A stretch of 64,000 nucleotides of DNA, taken from Serpentinimonas maccroryi (lineage in GTDB: Bacteria > Pseudomonadota > Gammaproteobacteria > Burkholderiales > Burkholderiaceae_C). The translations under genes and the position numbers were made by a program. The stretch spans positions 124,001 through 188,000 of the forward strand of contig NZ_AP014569.1 in NCBI RefSeq assembly GCF_000828915.1. Reading direction: 5' to 3'. Below, one piece after another: positions 8,571-20,186 of the stretch (its first letter is position 1; the number at the start of each line of letters is the position of its first letter). The notes under the pieces were generated by a model. It was not told the DNA's origin, made no database searches, and saw only the letters and a program-made list of their open reading frames with translations.

Positions 8571-9419
8571 TCAGCGAAAGACCACGGTCTTGTGGCCGTT
8601 GAGCAGCACCCGGTGCTCGCAGTGCCACTTGACGGCGCGCGCCAGCACCGCGCATTCGGTGTCGCGCCCCTGCGCGGCCAAATCGTCCACCGTGAAGCTG
8701 TGGTCCACCCGCGCCACGTCTTGCTCGATGATCGGGCCTTCGTCGAGCGCCGCCGTGACGTAGTGCGCCGTGGCGCCGATGAGCTTGACGCCGCGCTCGT
8801 GCGCCTGTTGGTAGGGCTTGGCGCCCTTGAAGCTGGGCAAAAAACTGTGGTGGATGTTGATCGCGCGCCCGGCCAGCTGCTCGCACATCGGGTCGGACAA
8901 AATCTGCATGTAGCGCGCCAGCACCACCAGTTCGGCCTGTTCTTGTTCGATGAGCTCGAGCTGGCGCGCCTCGACCTCGGCCTTGAGCCCCGGGCGCAGC
9001 GGCAGGTGGTGAAAGGGGATGTTGTAGCTGGCCGCGAGCTGGTAAAAATCGCGGTGGTTGCTCACAATGGCGCGGATGTCGAGCCGCAGCAGGCCGCTTT
9101 TCCAGCGAAACAGCAAATCGTTGAGGCAGTGGCCCTGCTGACTGACGAAGATCACGCAGCGCATGGGCTCGTGCCAGGCGTGCAGCGCGCAGCGCATGGC
9201 GTGCGCCTGCGCCAGCGCCTGCACCTGCAAGCGCAATTCGGGCTCGCTCAAGCGCGCACACACAAACTGCACGCGCATGAAAAACAAGCCGGTGGTGTGG
9301 TCGTTGTACTGCGCCGCTTCTTCGATGTTGCCGCCGTGCTGCAGCAAAAAGCCCGACACGGCGTGTACGATGCCGGGTTTGTCGGGGCACGACAGCGTAA
9401 GCACATAAGTCGCATTCAT
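8571..9419 (-). CDS. purU: Formyltetrahydrofolate deformylase
   Basis: PurU splits 10-formyltetrahydrofolate into formate and tetrahydrofolate, balancing one-carbon pools and supplying formate for purine synthesis. The start ATG at 9419 gives 282 residues, the normal length. An N-terminal ACT domain (YVLTLSCPDKPGIVHAVSGF) senses metabolites; the C-terminal formyltransferase-like domain carries the catalytic Asn and His in INIHHSFLPSFKG and the Asp in DEGPIIEQD. It is divergent from glmU with 64 bases between the starts. The open frame upstream of 9419 is antisense to glmU and has no family features. Confidence 0.96.
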   Translation of the reverse strand: MNATYVLTLSCPDKPGIVHAVSGFLLQHGGNIEEAAQYNDHTTGLFFMRVQFVCARLSEPELRLQVQALAQAHAMRCALHAWHEPMRCVIFVSQQGHCLNDLLFRWKSGLLRLDIRAIVSNHRDFYQLAASYNIPFHHLPLRPGLKAEVEARQLELIEQEQAELVVLARYMQILSDPMCEQLAGRAINIHHSFLPSFKGAKPYQQAHERGVKLIGATAHYVTAALDEGPIIEQDVARVDHSFTVDDLAAQGRDTECAVLARAVKWHCEHRVLLNGHKTVVFR

Positions 9420-9483
9420 GGGCCGATTGTCGCCGAACGGGCTGGGCCCAAGAGTCCGCAAGCAATCTAAAAGGAGTATCTGG

Positions 9484-11055
9484 ATGCAGGGTGTAGTCGA
9501 TGTGGTGATCATGGCCGCGGGCAAGGGCACGCGCATGAAAAGCAGCCGCCCCAAGGTGTTGCAAACCCTGGGCGGGCAGCCGCTGCTGGGGCATGTGCTG
9601 GCATGCGCGGCCCAGCTCGGTGCGCGCCGCGCCGTGGTGGTGACCGGCCACGAGGCCGAGGCGCTGGAGGCGGCCTTGCCGGCTTTGCTGGCGTCGGCGT
9701 CGGCCAGCGTGCCGCTTGGTGTGCCGCCTGGTGCGGTGTTTGTTGCGGACTCTGCTGCGGCGCAGTCCCTGCCCGGCCAGCCCCTTGCGCTGCAAGCCGT
9801 GCGCCAGCAGCCGCAGCTGGGCACCGGGCACGCGCTGCAGCAGGCGGTGCCGCTGCTGGCCGACGACGGCCTGACGCTTGTGCTCTCGGGCGACGTGCCC
9901 CTGACCGAGCCCGCCACGCTGCGCGCGCTGCTGGCCGTGTGCACCGGCGCGGCCGGGGAAAGAGCAGCGCAGGCGCAAGGAGCCGGTGCCGGAGCCACAG
10001 CGCCCGCAGCCGAAGGCGCCGCCGCAACCGACGGCGCCGCCCTGAGCCTGCTCACCCTAACCCTGCCCGACCCCAGCGGCTACGGCCGCATCGTGCGCGG
10101 CGCGGGTGGCGAGGTGCGCGCCATCGTCGAGCACAAAGACGCCAGCCCCGAGCAGCGCGCGCTGACCGAAATCTACAGCGGCATCATGGTGGCACCGACG
10201 CGGCTGCTGCGCGGCTGGCTGGCGCGGCTCGACAACCGAAACGCCCAGGGCGAGTACTACCTGACCGATGTGGTGCGGCTGGCGGTGGCCGACGGCTGCC
10301 CGGTGCGCGCGCACCGCATCAGCGACGCGCTGCAGGTGGCCGGCGTGAACAGCCCGGCGCAGCTGGCCGAGCTCGAGCGCGCCTTGCAGCGCCGCCGCGC
10401 CCAAGCCCTGCTCGAGCAAGGCGTGCGGCTGGCCGACCCAGCGCGCCTAGACGTGCGCGGGTGCCTGCACTGTGGGCAGGATGTGGAGATCGACGTCAAC
10501 TGCATTTTTGAGGGCACGGTGCAGCTGGGGGATGGGGTGCGCATCGGCGCGCACTGCGTGATCGCCAACGCCCGCATCGAAGCCGGGGCGCAGATTCTGC
10601 CCTTCACCCACATCGACGGCGGTGCCAGCGGTGTGCGCGTGGGGCCGCTGGCGCAGGTCGGGCCCTTTGCGCGCTTGCGCCCGGGCACCGAGCTCGGGCC
10701 CGAGGTGCACATCGGCAATTTTGTCGAAGTGAAAAACAGCCAGCTGGCCGCCGGGGCCAAAGCCAACCACTTGGCTTATTTGGGCGACGCCACGGTGGGC
10801 GAGCGCGTGAACTACGGCGCCGGCTGCATCACCGCCAATTACGACGGTGCCACCAAGCACCGCAGCGTGATCGAGGCCAACGTGCACGTGGGCAGCAACA
10901 GCGTGCTGGTGGCGCCGCTCACGCTGGGGGCGGGCGGCACCGTGGGGGCGGGATCGACCCTGACCAAAAACACGCCACCGGGCGCGCTCACCGTGGCGCG
11001 CAGCAAGCAGATCAGCCTAGCCAACTGGCAGCGGCCCAAGAAGGGCAAGGGCTGA
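9484..11055 (+). CDS. glmU: Bifunctional N-acetylglucosamine-1-phosphate uridyltransferase / glucosamine-1-phosphate acetyltransferase
   Basis: GlmU makes UDP-GlcNAc, the precursor of peptidoglycan and lipopolysaccharide. The ATG at 9484 is preceded by AAAGGAG and starts the fold directly (VVIMAAGKGTRMKSSRPKV). The uridyltransferase domain is followed by a left-handed beta-helix of hexapeptide repeats with the acetyltransferase His in KANHLAYLGDA. At 523 residues it is far longer than the usual 450-480. The excess is two Ala-rich insertions in the uridyltransferase domain, at about residues 67-103 (just before QLGTGHA) and 153-184 (just before LTLPDPSGYGRI). Both look like surface loops grown from GC-rich repeats. 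It begins a glmU...glmS pair for the same pathway. Confidence 0.97.
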   Translation: MQGVVDVVIMAAGKGTRMKSSRPKVLQTLGGQPLLGHVLACAAQLGARRAVVVTGHEAEALEAALPALLASASASVPLGVPPGAVFVADSAAAQSLPGQPLALQAVRQQPQLGTGHALQQAVPLLADDGLTLVLSGDVPLTEPATLRALLAVCTGAAGERAAQAQGAGAGATAPAAEGAAATDGAALSLLTLTLPDPSGYGRIVRGAGGEVRAIVEHKDASPEQRALTEIYSGIMVAPTRLLRGWLARLDNRNAQGEYYLTDVVRLAVADGCPVRAHRISDALQVAGVNSPAQLAELERALQRRRAQALLEQGVRLADPARLDVRGCLHCGQDVEIDVNCIFEGTVQLGDGVRIGAHCVIANARIEAGAQILPFTHIDGGASGVRVGPLAQVGPFARLRPGTELGPEVHIGNFVEVKNSQLAAGAKANHLAYLGDATVGERVNYGAGCITANYDGATKHRSVIEANVHVGSNSVLVAPLTLGAGGTVGAGSTLTKNTPPGALTVARSKQISLANWQRPKKGKG

Positions 11056-11101
11056 GGCAGCGCTAGGCGCGCCCCCTGGGTGGCGCTGGCGCAAGCGGTG
11101 G

Positions 11102-11560
11102 CTACCAGCCCCAGAGCAGCTCGCTGGCCACCCAGGCGTTGCCGCGGCCGTCGGGGCGCTGCACCTGCACCCAGTCGCCTTGGCGGCGCACGGTGCGCAA
11201 AATGTCGCCATAGACGGCGGTGTGCACCACGCGGTGCTGGGTGCCGGGGCCGGCGCGCAGGTTGGCGCGCGGGCTGCGCACGATGTGGTGCGGGGTGTCG
11301 CCCACCACGCTGCGCGCCACCCAGCCTTGGTCGCCTTCGAAGTCTTGCACGCGCAGCCAGTCGCCACGGCGCTCGAGCACCTGCAGCGGGTAGCCTCGAG
11401 CAAGGCGCCAGAGCACCTCGGCATCGGTGCTGGGGGCGGCGCGCATGTTGATGGTCGGGTTGCGCGCGCTCACCAAGTCTTGCGCCCAAACCGGGGCCAG
11501 CGCGGCCAGCCCCAAGGCGGCGGCAAGAAACAGAAGGCGGATGTGGGCCAGCCAGGACAT
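11102..11560 (-). CDS. Secreted protein with two bacterial SH3 domains
   Basis: A 152-residue exported protein. I chose the ATG at 11560 because GAGGAG lies 8 bases before it; an earlier start 7 codons upstream has no such site. A signal peptide (MSWLAHIRLLFLAAALGLAA, cleavage near VWA-QD) is followed by two SH3b domains, each with the INMRAAPST / ANLRAGPGT opening and a GDWVRV-type core ending in GWVA or AWVA. Such domains bind peptidoglycan or other envelope partners. It lies between and opposite to glmU and glmS; the place suggests cell wall work but gives no direct function. Confidence 0.88.
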   Translation of the reverse strand: MSWLAHIRLLFLAAALGLAALAPVWAQDLVSARNPTINMRAAPSTDAEVLWRLARGYPLQVLERRGDWLRVQDFEGDQGWVARSVVGDTPHHIVRSPRANLRAGPGTQHRVVHTAVYGDILRTVRRQGDWVQVQRPDGRGNAWVASELLWGW

Positions 11561-11678
11561 GCGTGAAACTCCTCGAGACACAGGGGGGGCGGGTCGGGCG
11601 GTGAAGCCGGGCGGTGCGCGCTGTTTTTGCCGTTAGCATCGTGACCTCTGAATTCTATTCTCAAGAAGGCTATTTCCT

Positions 11679-13574
11679 ATGTGCGGCATCGTGGCAGCGG
11701 TTTCGGGTAGCAATGCGCTACCGATCTTGGTTCAGGGTTTGCAGCGGCTCGAGTACCGCGGCTACGACTCGTGCGGTGTGGCCGTGCACACCAGCGCTGG
11801 CCTGGTGCGCAGCCGCAGCACCGCGCGCGTGGCCGAGCTGCGCGCCCAAGTGCAGGCCGACGGGCTGGTGGCGGGCACCGGCATCGCCCACACCCGCTGG
11901 GCCACCCACGGCGCCCCGGCCGAGCACAACGCCCACCCCCACTTCAGCCACGGCCCAGGCTCGCTGGCCGCTGTGGCGCAGCAGCCGGCGCGGGTGGCGC
12001 TGGTGCACAACGGCATCATCGAAAACCACGAAGAGCTGCGCGCCGAGCTGCAAGCCCAAGGCTACGCCTTTGCCAGCCAGACCGACACCGAGGTGATCGT
12101 GCACCTGATCGATGCGCTCTACCAGGGCGACTTGCTGGCGGCGGTGCGCGCAGCGGTGGCGCGGCTGCACGGCGCCTACGCGATTGCGGTGCTGCACCAG
12201 GCCGAGCCCGAGCGCGTGGTGGGTGCACGCGCCGGCTCGCCGCTGGTGTTGGGTGTGGGTGCGGCCGATGCGCCCGGGGCCGCGCACTACCTGGCCAGCG
12301 ACGCCATGGCGCTGGCCGGCGTGACCGACCAGATCGTCTATCTGTCCGAGGGCGACGTGGTCGATCTGCGCCTAGGCAGTTATCAGATTTTTGCTGGCAG
12401 CGGCCAGTTGCTCGGTGCCGCCGAGCGCCCGCTGCGCACGGTGCAGGCGCACACCGGCGCGGCCGAGCTCGGGCCCTACAGCCACTACATGCACAAAGAG
12501 ATTTTTGAGCAGCCGCGCGCGCTCGCCGACACGCTCGAGGGCGTGGAATCGATCGGCCCCGAGCTGTTCGACGGCTTGGGCGAGCAACCGGCCAAAGCGG
12601 CGGCGGTGTTCGCGCAGATCGACCGCGTGCTCATTTTGGCCTGCGGCACCAGCTACTACAGCGGCTGCGTGGCGCGCTACTGGTTGGAAGACATGGCCGG
12701 TGTGCCGACCACGGTCGAAGTGGCGAGCGAATACCGCTACCGCACCAGCGTGCCCGACCCGCGCACGCTGGTGGTGGCCATCAGCCAGAGCGGCGAAACC
12801 GCCGACACCCTGGCGGCGCTGCGCCACGCCCAAAGCCTAGGGATGCGGCACACGCTGGCCGTGTGCAACGTGGCCACCAGCGCGCTGGTGCGCGAAACCG
12901 CGCTCAGCTACCTGACGCGCGCCGGGGTCGAGATCGGCGTGGCCAGCACCAAGGCCTTCAGCACCCAGTTGGCTGGGCTATTTTTGCTCACGCTGGCCTT
13001 GGCCCAAGTGCGCGGGCGGCTCGACGCGCAGCAGCAGGCGCAGCAGCTCAAGGCCATGCGGCATCTGCCGCTGGCACTGCAAGCCGTGCTGGCGCTCGAG
13101 CCACAGCTCATCCATTGGGCCGAGGCCTTTGCCCAGCACGAGCACGCGCTGTTTCTGGGCCGCGGCATGCACTACCCGATCGCGCTCGAGGGCGCGCTCA
13201 AGCTCAAAGAGATCAGCTACATCCACGCCGAGGCCTACCCGGCCGGCGAGCTCAAGCACGGCCCGCTGGCGCTGGTGACCAAGGAAATGCCGGTGGTGGT
13301 GGTGGCACCGAATGACGCGCTGCTGGAAAAGCTCAAGAGCAACATGCAAGAGGTGCGCGCCCGCGGCGGCGTGCTCTACGTGCTGGCCGACGCCGACAGC
13401 CACATCCGCAGCGCCGACGGTCTGCACGCGATCCGTCTCCCCGAGCACTACGGCCACTTGAGCCCGATTTTGCACGTGGTGCCGCTGCAACTGCTGGCCT
13501 ACCACTGCGCGTTGGCGCGCGGCACCGACGTGGACAAACCGCGCAACCTGGCCAAAAGCGTGACGGTGGAGTGA
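11679..13574 (+). CDS. glmS: Glutamine--fructose-6-phosphate aminotransferase (isomerizing)
   Basis: GlmS makes glucosamine 6-phosphate from fructose 6-phosphate and glutamine, the first step towards UDP-GlcNAc. The 631-residue protein has the glutaminase domain with Cys2 as nucleophile (MCGIVAAV), RGYDSCG and the THTRWATHG-type motif (HTRWATHG), then two SIS sugar isomerase domains ([32 protein letters not shown]) and the invariant C-terminus [11 protein letters not shown]. The length is slightly above the usual 605-612. The coding end of glmS is the known landing site of Tn7-like elements; here the last 19 bases before the terminal Glu codon occur again 650 bases downstream. Confidence 0.98.
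   Translation: MCGIVAAVSGSNALPILVQGLQRLEYRGYDSCGVAVHTSAGLVRSRSTARVAELRAQVQADGLVAGTGIAHTRWATHGAPAEHNAHPHFSHGPGSLAAVAQQPARVALVHNGIIENHEELRAELQAQGYAFASQTDTEVIVHLIDALYQGDLLAAVRAAVARLHGAYAIAVLHQAEPERVVGARAGSPLVLGVGAADAPGAAHYLASDAMALAGVTDQIVYLSEGDVVDLRLGSYQIFAGSGQLLGAAERPLRTVQAHTGAAELGPYSHYMHKEIFEQPRALADTLEGVESIGPELFDGLGEQPAKAAAVFAQIDRVLILACGTSYYSGCVARYWLEDMAGVPTTVEVASEYRYRTSVPDPRTLVVAISQSGETADTLAALRHAQSLGMRHTLAVCNVATSALVRETALSYLTRAGVEIGVASTKAFSTQLAGLFLLTLALAQVRGRLDAQQQAQQLKAMRHLPLALQAVLALEPQLIHWAEAFAQHEHALFLGRGMHYPIALEGALKLKEISYIHAEAYPAGELKHGPLALVTKEMPVVVVAPNDALLEKLKSNMQEVRARGGVLYVLADADSHIRSADGLHAIRLPEHYGHLSPILHVVPLQLLAYHCALARGTDVDKPRNLAKSVTVE
13550..13568 (+). repeat. 19-bp direct repeat, copy 1 (end of glmS)
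   Basis: GGCCAAAAGCGTGACGGTG, coding for the AKSVTV residues of GlmS, occurs exactly twice in this stretch (again at 14202-14220). The two copies bracket the toxin-antitoxin genes. Confidence 0.9.
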
Positions 13575-13600
13575 GGGGGCTTGGGTAAGTGCGTACGGGA

Positions 13601-13897
13601 TCAGTCGCTGCGCAACTGGCGCCGGGTGGTGCTGGGGCGCTGGCGACAATCCAGCACGCGCCAGACTTGGATCTCCTCGCCCTCGAGGCGGTAGTAAATG
13701 GCGTACGGAAAGCGGCGCGACAACGCGCGGTAGCAGCCCAAGACCTTGGCGTGCACGCCGGCGTAAAGCAGCAAGGATTCGATGTCGGAGTACAGGGAAT
13801 CGAGAAAATAGTCGCCCAAGCCGGCTTGCTGGCGTTCGTAAAAGCGCCGTCCAGCGTCCAAGTCATCGAGCGCCAAGGACAGCAGGCGGATGGTCAT
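13601..13897 (-). CDS. RelE/ParE family toxin
   Basis: A 98-residue protein of the ParE/RelE toxin fold: N-terminal helices with the DLDAGRRFYERQQAGLGDYF segment and the beta-sheet core RFPYAIYYRLEGEEIQVWRVLDCRQRP that typifies ParE-like toxins of type II systems. Known family members block gyrase or cut mRNA; which of these applies here cannot be told. It overlaps the antitoxin gene by 4 bases (ATGA), so the two are translationally coupled with the antitoxin first. The pair lies between two copies of the last 19 coding bases of glmS, which marks it as an insertion. Confidence 0.88.
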   Translation of the reverse strand: MTIRLLSLALDDLDAGRRFYERQQAGLGDYFLDSLYSDIESLLLYAGVHAKVLGCYRALSRRFPYAIYYRLEGEEIQVWRVLDCRQRPSTTRRQLRSD

Positions 13898-14121
13898 GCC
13901 CGGCTGCGCGCACTCAAGATTTGTTTGGCGGCTTGCCAGTCGATGAACTCGGCTCGGCCCGCGCGCAGCGCAGTTTCAGCCTCCTGCAAGGCCTGCGCAT
14001 GCCAATCCGGGGCGGCCTCGCTGTCGGGGGCGTCTAGGGTTTGGGACAGCGACTCCCACAGCGCCTCCATCAAACGCAGTTTTTGGGCCACCGGCATGGA
14101 GTCGATTTCGATAGCGTTCAT
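13894..14121 (-). CDS. Antitoxin of the addiction module component family
   Basis: A 75-residue protein whose start (IEIDSMPVAQKLRLMEALWESL) matches the short helical 'addiction module component' antitoxins that partner ParE/RelE-type toxins. It would bind and neutralise the toxin and probably repress its own promoter. The gene comes first in the pair and overlaps the toxin start by 4 bases. The promoter must lie in the 14122-14200 region. Length and gene order are typical. Confidence 0.87.
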   Translation of the reverse strand: MNAIEIDSMPVAQKLRLMEALWESLSQTLDAPDSEAAPDWHAQALQEAETALRAGRAEFIDWQAAKQILSARSRA

Positions 14122-14618
14122 GGAAGCAACCTATGGTGCGGTAGTGTGGTTTGGTGGCGCCATGGTAGCAAAATCCCATGCTGTTTGGGTTTTTGGGTGC
14201 GGGCCAAAAGCGTGACGGTGTAGCAGATCAATGCTTCCGTAAAAAACCCGCTTTGGTCGAAGAAGGCGCCGCCGCTGCTGAGAGCCTGCATGGCCAAGCG
14301 CTGCGCCTAGGCGAGGCTTTGGCGGTGTACCGAGCCGATGCAGAGCAGGCCCCAAGCGCACGGGCAGCGCAGCCCCAACGCACCCAGTCCACAGCCAAGG
14401 CACCCCTGCGGCTGGCGGCCAAGGCGGCCTGAGCCACGGCACCAGACGCAGTGCGACGCAGCGCGGGCTCTGGGCAGCGCAGGCTTTGGGCGGGCTGGGT
14501 GGACGGGGGCTAAAATGCATGTTTGGTGCGCTCGCACGGCGTGCGCGCACCCAGCCCGGCCCGGTCGGCCGCTTTATTGAACCGCTTGCGCCGCCGGACG
14601 CGAGACCAGCTTTTTGCC
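14122..14618. other. 497-base stretch without a recognisable gene between the antitoxin and secA
   Basis: No frame on either strand here resembles a known protein. It contains the second copy of the 19-bp glmS repeat (14202-14220), the promoter region of the toxin-antitoxin pair (14122-14200), and near its end TAAAAT at 14511-14516, a plausible -10 box for secA, preceded by TTGGGC at a somewhat long 19-base distance. Confidence 0.5.
14202..14220 (+). repeat. 19-bp direct repeat, copy 2
   Basis: An exact copy of the bases at 13550-13568. It is followed directly by TAG, so in frame it would still read AKSVTV-stop. Sequence on either side of the 19 bases is unrelated between the copies. Confidence 0.9.
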
Positions 14619-17381
<2,763 letters not shown>

Positions 17382-17443
17382 GAGGTCTTAGTGGCCTAAG
17401 TGGCTAGAGCTTAAGCGGCCCAAAGGCCCAAAGGAGTAAAACC

Positions 17444-18673
17444 ATGCCCGTCAACTGGAGCGCCCCTGCCGTCGAGAGCCTGCTGCCCGTGCCCGGGGTG
17501 CGCATCGGCGTGACCGAAGCCTGGGTGCGCAAGCCCAACCGCAAAGACCTGACCGTGCTGCTGCTCGACCCCGGCAGCGCCGTGGCTGGGGTGTTCACGC
17601 GCAACCGCTACTGCGCCGCACCGGTGCAGGTGTGCCGCGAGCACCTCGAGGCCGGCGCGGCGGTGCGCGCGCTGCTCATCAACACCGGCTGCGCCAACGC
17701 CGGCACTGGTGAGCCGGGCCTTGCGCACGCGCGCCAGAGTTGCGCCGCCCTGGCCGCGCTGCTGGGCCTAGCACCCGAGCAGGTGCTGCCCTTTTCCACC
17801 GGCGTGATCATGGAGCCGCTGCCGATCGAGCGCATCGTCGCTGGCCTGCCGGCAGCGCTGGCCGACGCCCAGCCCACGCACTGGCTGCGCGCCGCCGAAG
17901 GCATCATGACCACCGACACCGTGGCCAAGGCCGCCAGCCGCCAGCTGCAGCTCGGTGGCCAACGCGTGACCTTGAGCGGCATGTCCAAGGGCGCCGGCAT
18001 GATCCGGCCCAATATGGCGACCATGCTCGGCTTCGTTGCCACCGACGCCTGCATCGCACCCGCGCTGCTGCCCGAGCTGGCACGGCGCTTGGCCGACGCC
18101 TCGTTCAACCGCATCACCATCGACGGCGACACCTCGACCAACGATTCTTTCATCCTGATCGCCACCGGGCAGGCCGGGCACGCCCCCATCACCGACCTAG
18201 CCAGCCCAGACGGCGTGGCCTTGCAGGCGGCCCTGACCGAGCTGGCGCAGACGCTGGCGCACGCCATCGTGCGCGATGGCGAGGGCGCGACCAAGTTCAT
18301 CACCGTGCGCGTCGAAGGCGGGCGCCACGCCGATGAATGCCTGCAGGTGGCCTACGCCATCGCGCATTCGCCGCTGGTCAAAACCGCGTTTTACGCCAGC
18401 GACCCGAATCTGGGCCGCATCCTCGCGGCGGTGGGCTACGCCGGCATCGCCGACCTAGACCAAAACCGGATCGAGCTGCACCTCGACGACGTGCACGTGG
18501 TCACGCGCGGCGGCCGCCACCCCGGCTACACCGAAGCCGAGGGCGCGCGCGTCATGCGCCAGAGCGAGATCACCATCCGCGTCGGCCTGGGCCGGGGCGC
18601 GGCCACCGAGACCGTCTGGACCTGCGACTTCAGCCTCGACTACGTGCGCATCAACGCCGATTACCGTTCTTGA
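17444..18673 (+). CDS. argJ: Bifunctional glutamate N-acetyltransferase / N-acetylglutamate synthase
   Basis: ArgJ moves the acetyl group from N-acetylornithine to glutamate in the cyclic arginine pathway and often can also use acetyl-CoA. The 409-residue precursor has the autocleavage site in [16 protein letters not shown]: the peptide bond before Thr193 is cut and that Thr becomes the nucleophile of the beta chain. Other family features are NTGCANAGTG and [18 protein letters not shown] lies 8 bases before the ATG. It is placed 62 bases after secA and ahead of a DUF815 ATPase. argH is also in this window, but 34 kb away. Confidence 0.97.
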   Translation: MPVNWSAPAVESLLPVPGVRIGVTEAWVRKPNRKDLTVLLLDPGSAVAGVFTRNRYCAAPVQVCREHLEAGAAVRALLINTGCANAGTGEPGLAHARQSCAALAALLGLAPEQVLPFSTGVIMEPLPIERIVAGLPAALADAQPTHWLRAAEGIMTTDTVAKAASRQLQLGGQRVTLSGMSKGAGMIRPNMATMLGFVATDACIAPALLPELARRLADASFNRITIDGDTSTNDSFILIATGQAGHAPITDLASPDGVALQAALTELAQTLAHAIVRDGEGATKFITVRVEGGRHADECLQVAYAIAHSPLVKTAFYASDPNLGRILAAVGYAGIADLDQNRIELHLDDVHVVTRGGRHPGYTEAEGARVMRQSEITIRVGLGRGAATETVWTCDFSLDYVRINADYRS

Positions 18674-18737
18674 TCCGCTCCTGATCCGCTTTGGATGCCC
18701 TTCGCCTAGCCCCAGATCAAAGCCCTGACCGCAACCC

Positions 18738-19634
18738 ATGAACGAAGCCTTTGAACGCGTGCTGCTGCGCGCCGAAGCACTCCTGGCGCGCCTCGAGACC
18801 GTGCTGCCGCAGCCGCTGGCTGCCCCCGACTGGGGCGCCGCCGTGGCCTGGCGCTACCGCAAACGCGGCGGCCACGGCCTGCTCGAGCCGGTGCGCCACA
18901 TCGGGGCCATGGCGCTGTCCGATTTGCAGGAAATCGAGCCGCAAAAAGAGCGTCTGGTGCGCAACACCGCGCACTTCGTGCAGGGGCTGCCGGCCAACAA
19001 CGTGCTGCTCACCGGCGCGCGCGGCACCGGCAAAAGCTCGCTCATCCGCGCCTGCCTAAACGCCTTTGCGGCCCAAGGCCTGCGCCTGATCGAAGTCGAT
19101 AAAGCCGACCTGGGCGATTTGCCCGACTTGGTGGCGCTGGTGGCCGAACGCAGCGAGCGCTTCCTGATTTTTTGCGACGACCTGAGCTTCGAGGACGGCG
19201 AGAGCGGCTACAAGGCGCTCAAGTCGATCTTGGACGGATCGGTGGCCGCCAGCAGCCCCAACGTGCTGATCTACGCCACCAGCAACCGGCGCCACCTGCT
19301 GCCCGAGTACCTGCGCGACAACCTGAGCCACCGCCGCGACGAGGACGGCGAACTGCACCCTGGCGAAGCGGTGGAGGAAAAAATCTCGCTGTCCGAGCGT
19401 TTCGGGCTGTGGATCAGCTTTTACCCTTTCGGTCAAGACGAGTATCTGAGCGTGGTGCACCAGTGGCTGGGGCACTTTGGCGTGCCCGAGGCAGCGATCG
19501 AGGCCGCACGATCGCAAGCGCTGGTCTGGGCGCTCGAGCGCGGCGCGCGCAACGGCCGCGTGGCCTACCAGTTTGCGCGCGATTACGCCGGCAACCACCC
19601 GAGCAGCGCCGTCGCGGGTTCGGCGCTGGCCTAG
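18738..19634 (+). CDS. DUF815 family AAA-type ATP-binding protein
   Basis: A 298-residue cytoplasmic P-loop protein. The Walker A motif GARGTGKS is at residues 93-100, preceded by the NNVLLTG strand; Walker B is near RFLIFCDDLSF, followed by SNRRHLLPEY, a sensor-like segment, and the FGLWISFYPFGQDEYL segment that is highly conserved in this family. The biochemical role of DUF815 ATPases is not known. The gene lies between argJ and a Nudix hydrolase, all on the plus strand with short gaps, an arrangement often seen in Burkholderiales. Confidence 0.88.
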   Translation: MNEAFERVLLRAEALLARLETVLPQPLAAPDWGAAVAWRYRKRGGHGLLEPVRHIGAMALSDLQEIEPQKERLVRNTAHFVQGLPANNVLLTGARGTGKSSLIRACLNAFAAQGLRLIEVDKADLGDLPDLVALVAERSERFLIFCDDLSFEDGESGYKALKSILDGSVAASSPNVLIYATSNRRHLLPEYLRDNLSHRRDEDGELHPGEAVEEKISLSERFGLWISFYPFGQDEYLSVVHQWLGHFGVPEAAIEAARSQALVWALERGARNGRVAYQFARDYAGNHPSSAVAGSALA

Positions 19635-19679
19635 CCCCCTTATCCTCTAGCCATCCCCAGCCAGCCTGTGGCCCCATAC

Positions 19680-20186
19680 ATGAGCCTGCCGCCGCCGTTG
19701 CCAGAGTGGACCTTGCCAAACGTGCCACCGGCGCTGGTGGTGGACGCCGAGCGACCGCGCGCCCCGGGCCACGGGCAGCGCCTGATCGAAGTCGCGGTGG
19801 GCGTGCTGGTCGACGCCCAAGGGCGCGTTTTGCTCACCACGCGCCCGCCGGGCAAAGCCTATGCCGGTTGCTGGGAGTTCCCCGGCGGCAAGATCGAAGC
19901 CGGCGAGAGCCTTGAGGCGGCGCTGCGGCGCGAGCTGCAGGAAGAAATCGGGCTGCAGATCGGCGCCGTGCAGCCTTGGCGCAGCCTCGTGGTGGACTAC
20001 CCGCACGCCTTGGTGCGCCTGCAGGTGTGCCTGGTGCGCGACTGGAGCGGCACCCTGCACATGCACGAAGGCCAAAGCTGCGCTTGGCAGAGCCTGCCGG
20101 TGCAGGCGGCACCGCTGTTGCCGGGTTCGGTGCCGCTGTTGCAGGGGTTGCAGGGACTGGTGCTACAGCCCCCCTTGGCCCCTTAA
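19680..20186 (+). CDS. Nudix hydrolase, MutT / 8-oxo-dGTP diphosphatase family
   Basis: A 168-residue Nudix enzyme that most likely removes 8-oxo-dGTP from the nucleotide pool, preventing A:T to C:G errors. The Nudix box GGKIEAGESLEAALRRELQEE followed by IGL matches GX5EX7REUXEEXGU. The lead-in EVAVGVLVDAQGRVLLTTRP and the WEFPGGK segment are typical of MutT. A GTG 4 codons further upstream (19668) is possible; I prefer the ATG. In many relatives mutT sits close to secA, argJ and the pilD-coaE-zapD group, as here. Its stop overlaps the zapD stop on the other strand. Confidence 0.92.
   Translation: MSLPPPLPEWTLPNVPPALVVDAERPRAPGHGQRLIEVAVGVLVDAQGRVLLTTRPPGKAYAGCWEFPGGKIEAGESLEAALRRELQEEIGLQIGAVQPWRSLVVDYPHALVRLQVCLVRDWSGTLHMHEGQSCAWQSLPVQAAPLLPGSVPLLQGLQGLVLQPPLAP

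Noticed and set aside
13550-14220. A complete Tn7-like transposon at the glmS end
   Set aside because: No tns genes or Tn7-type ends are present; only a toxin-antitoxin pair and the 19-bp repeat are seen.
14178-14432. A small gene in the antitoxin-secA gap
   Set aside because: The 84-codon frame is Ala/Gln-rich, has no ribosome binding site and resembles nothing known.
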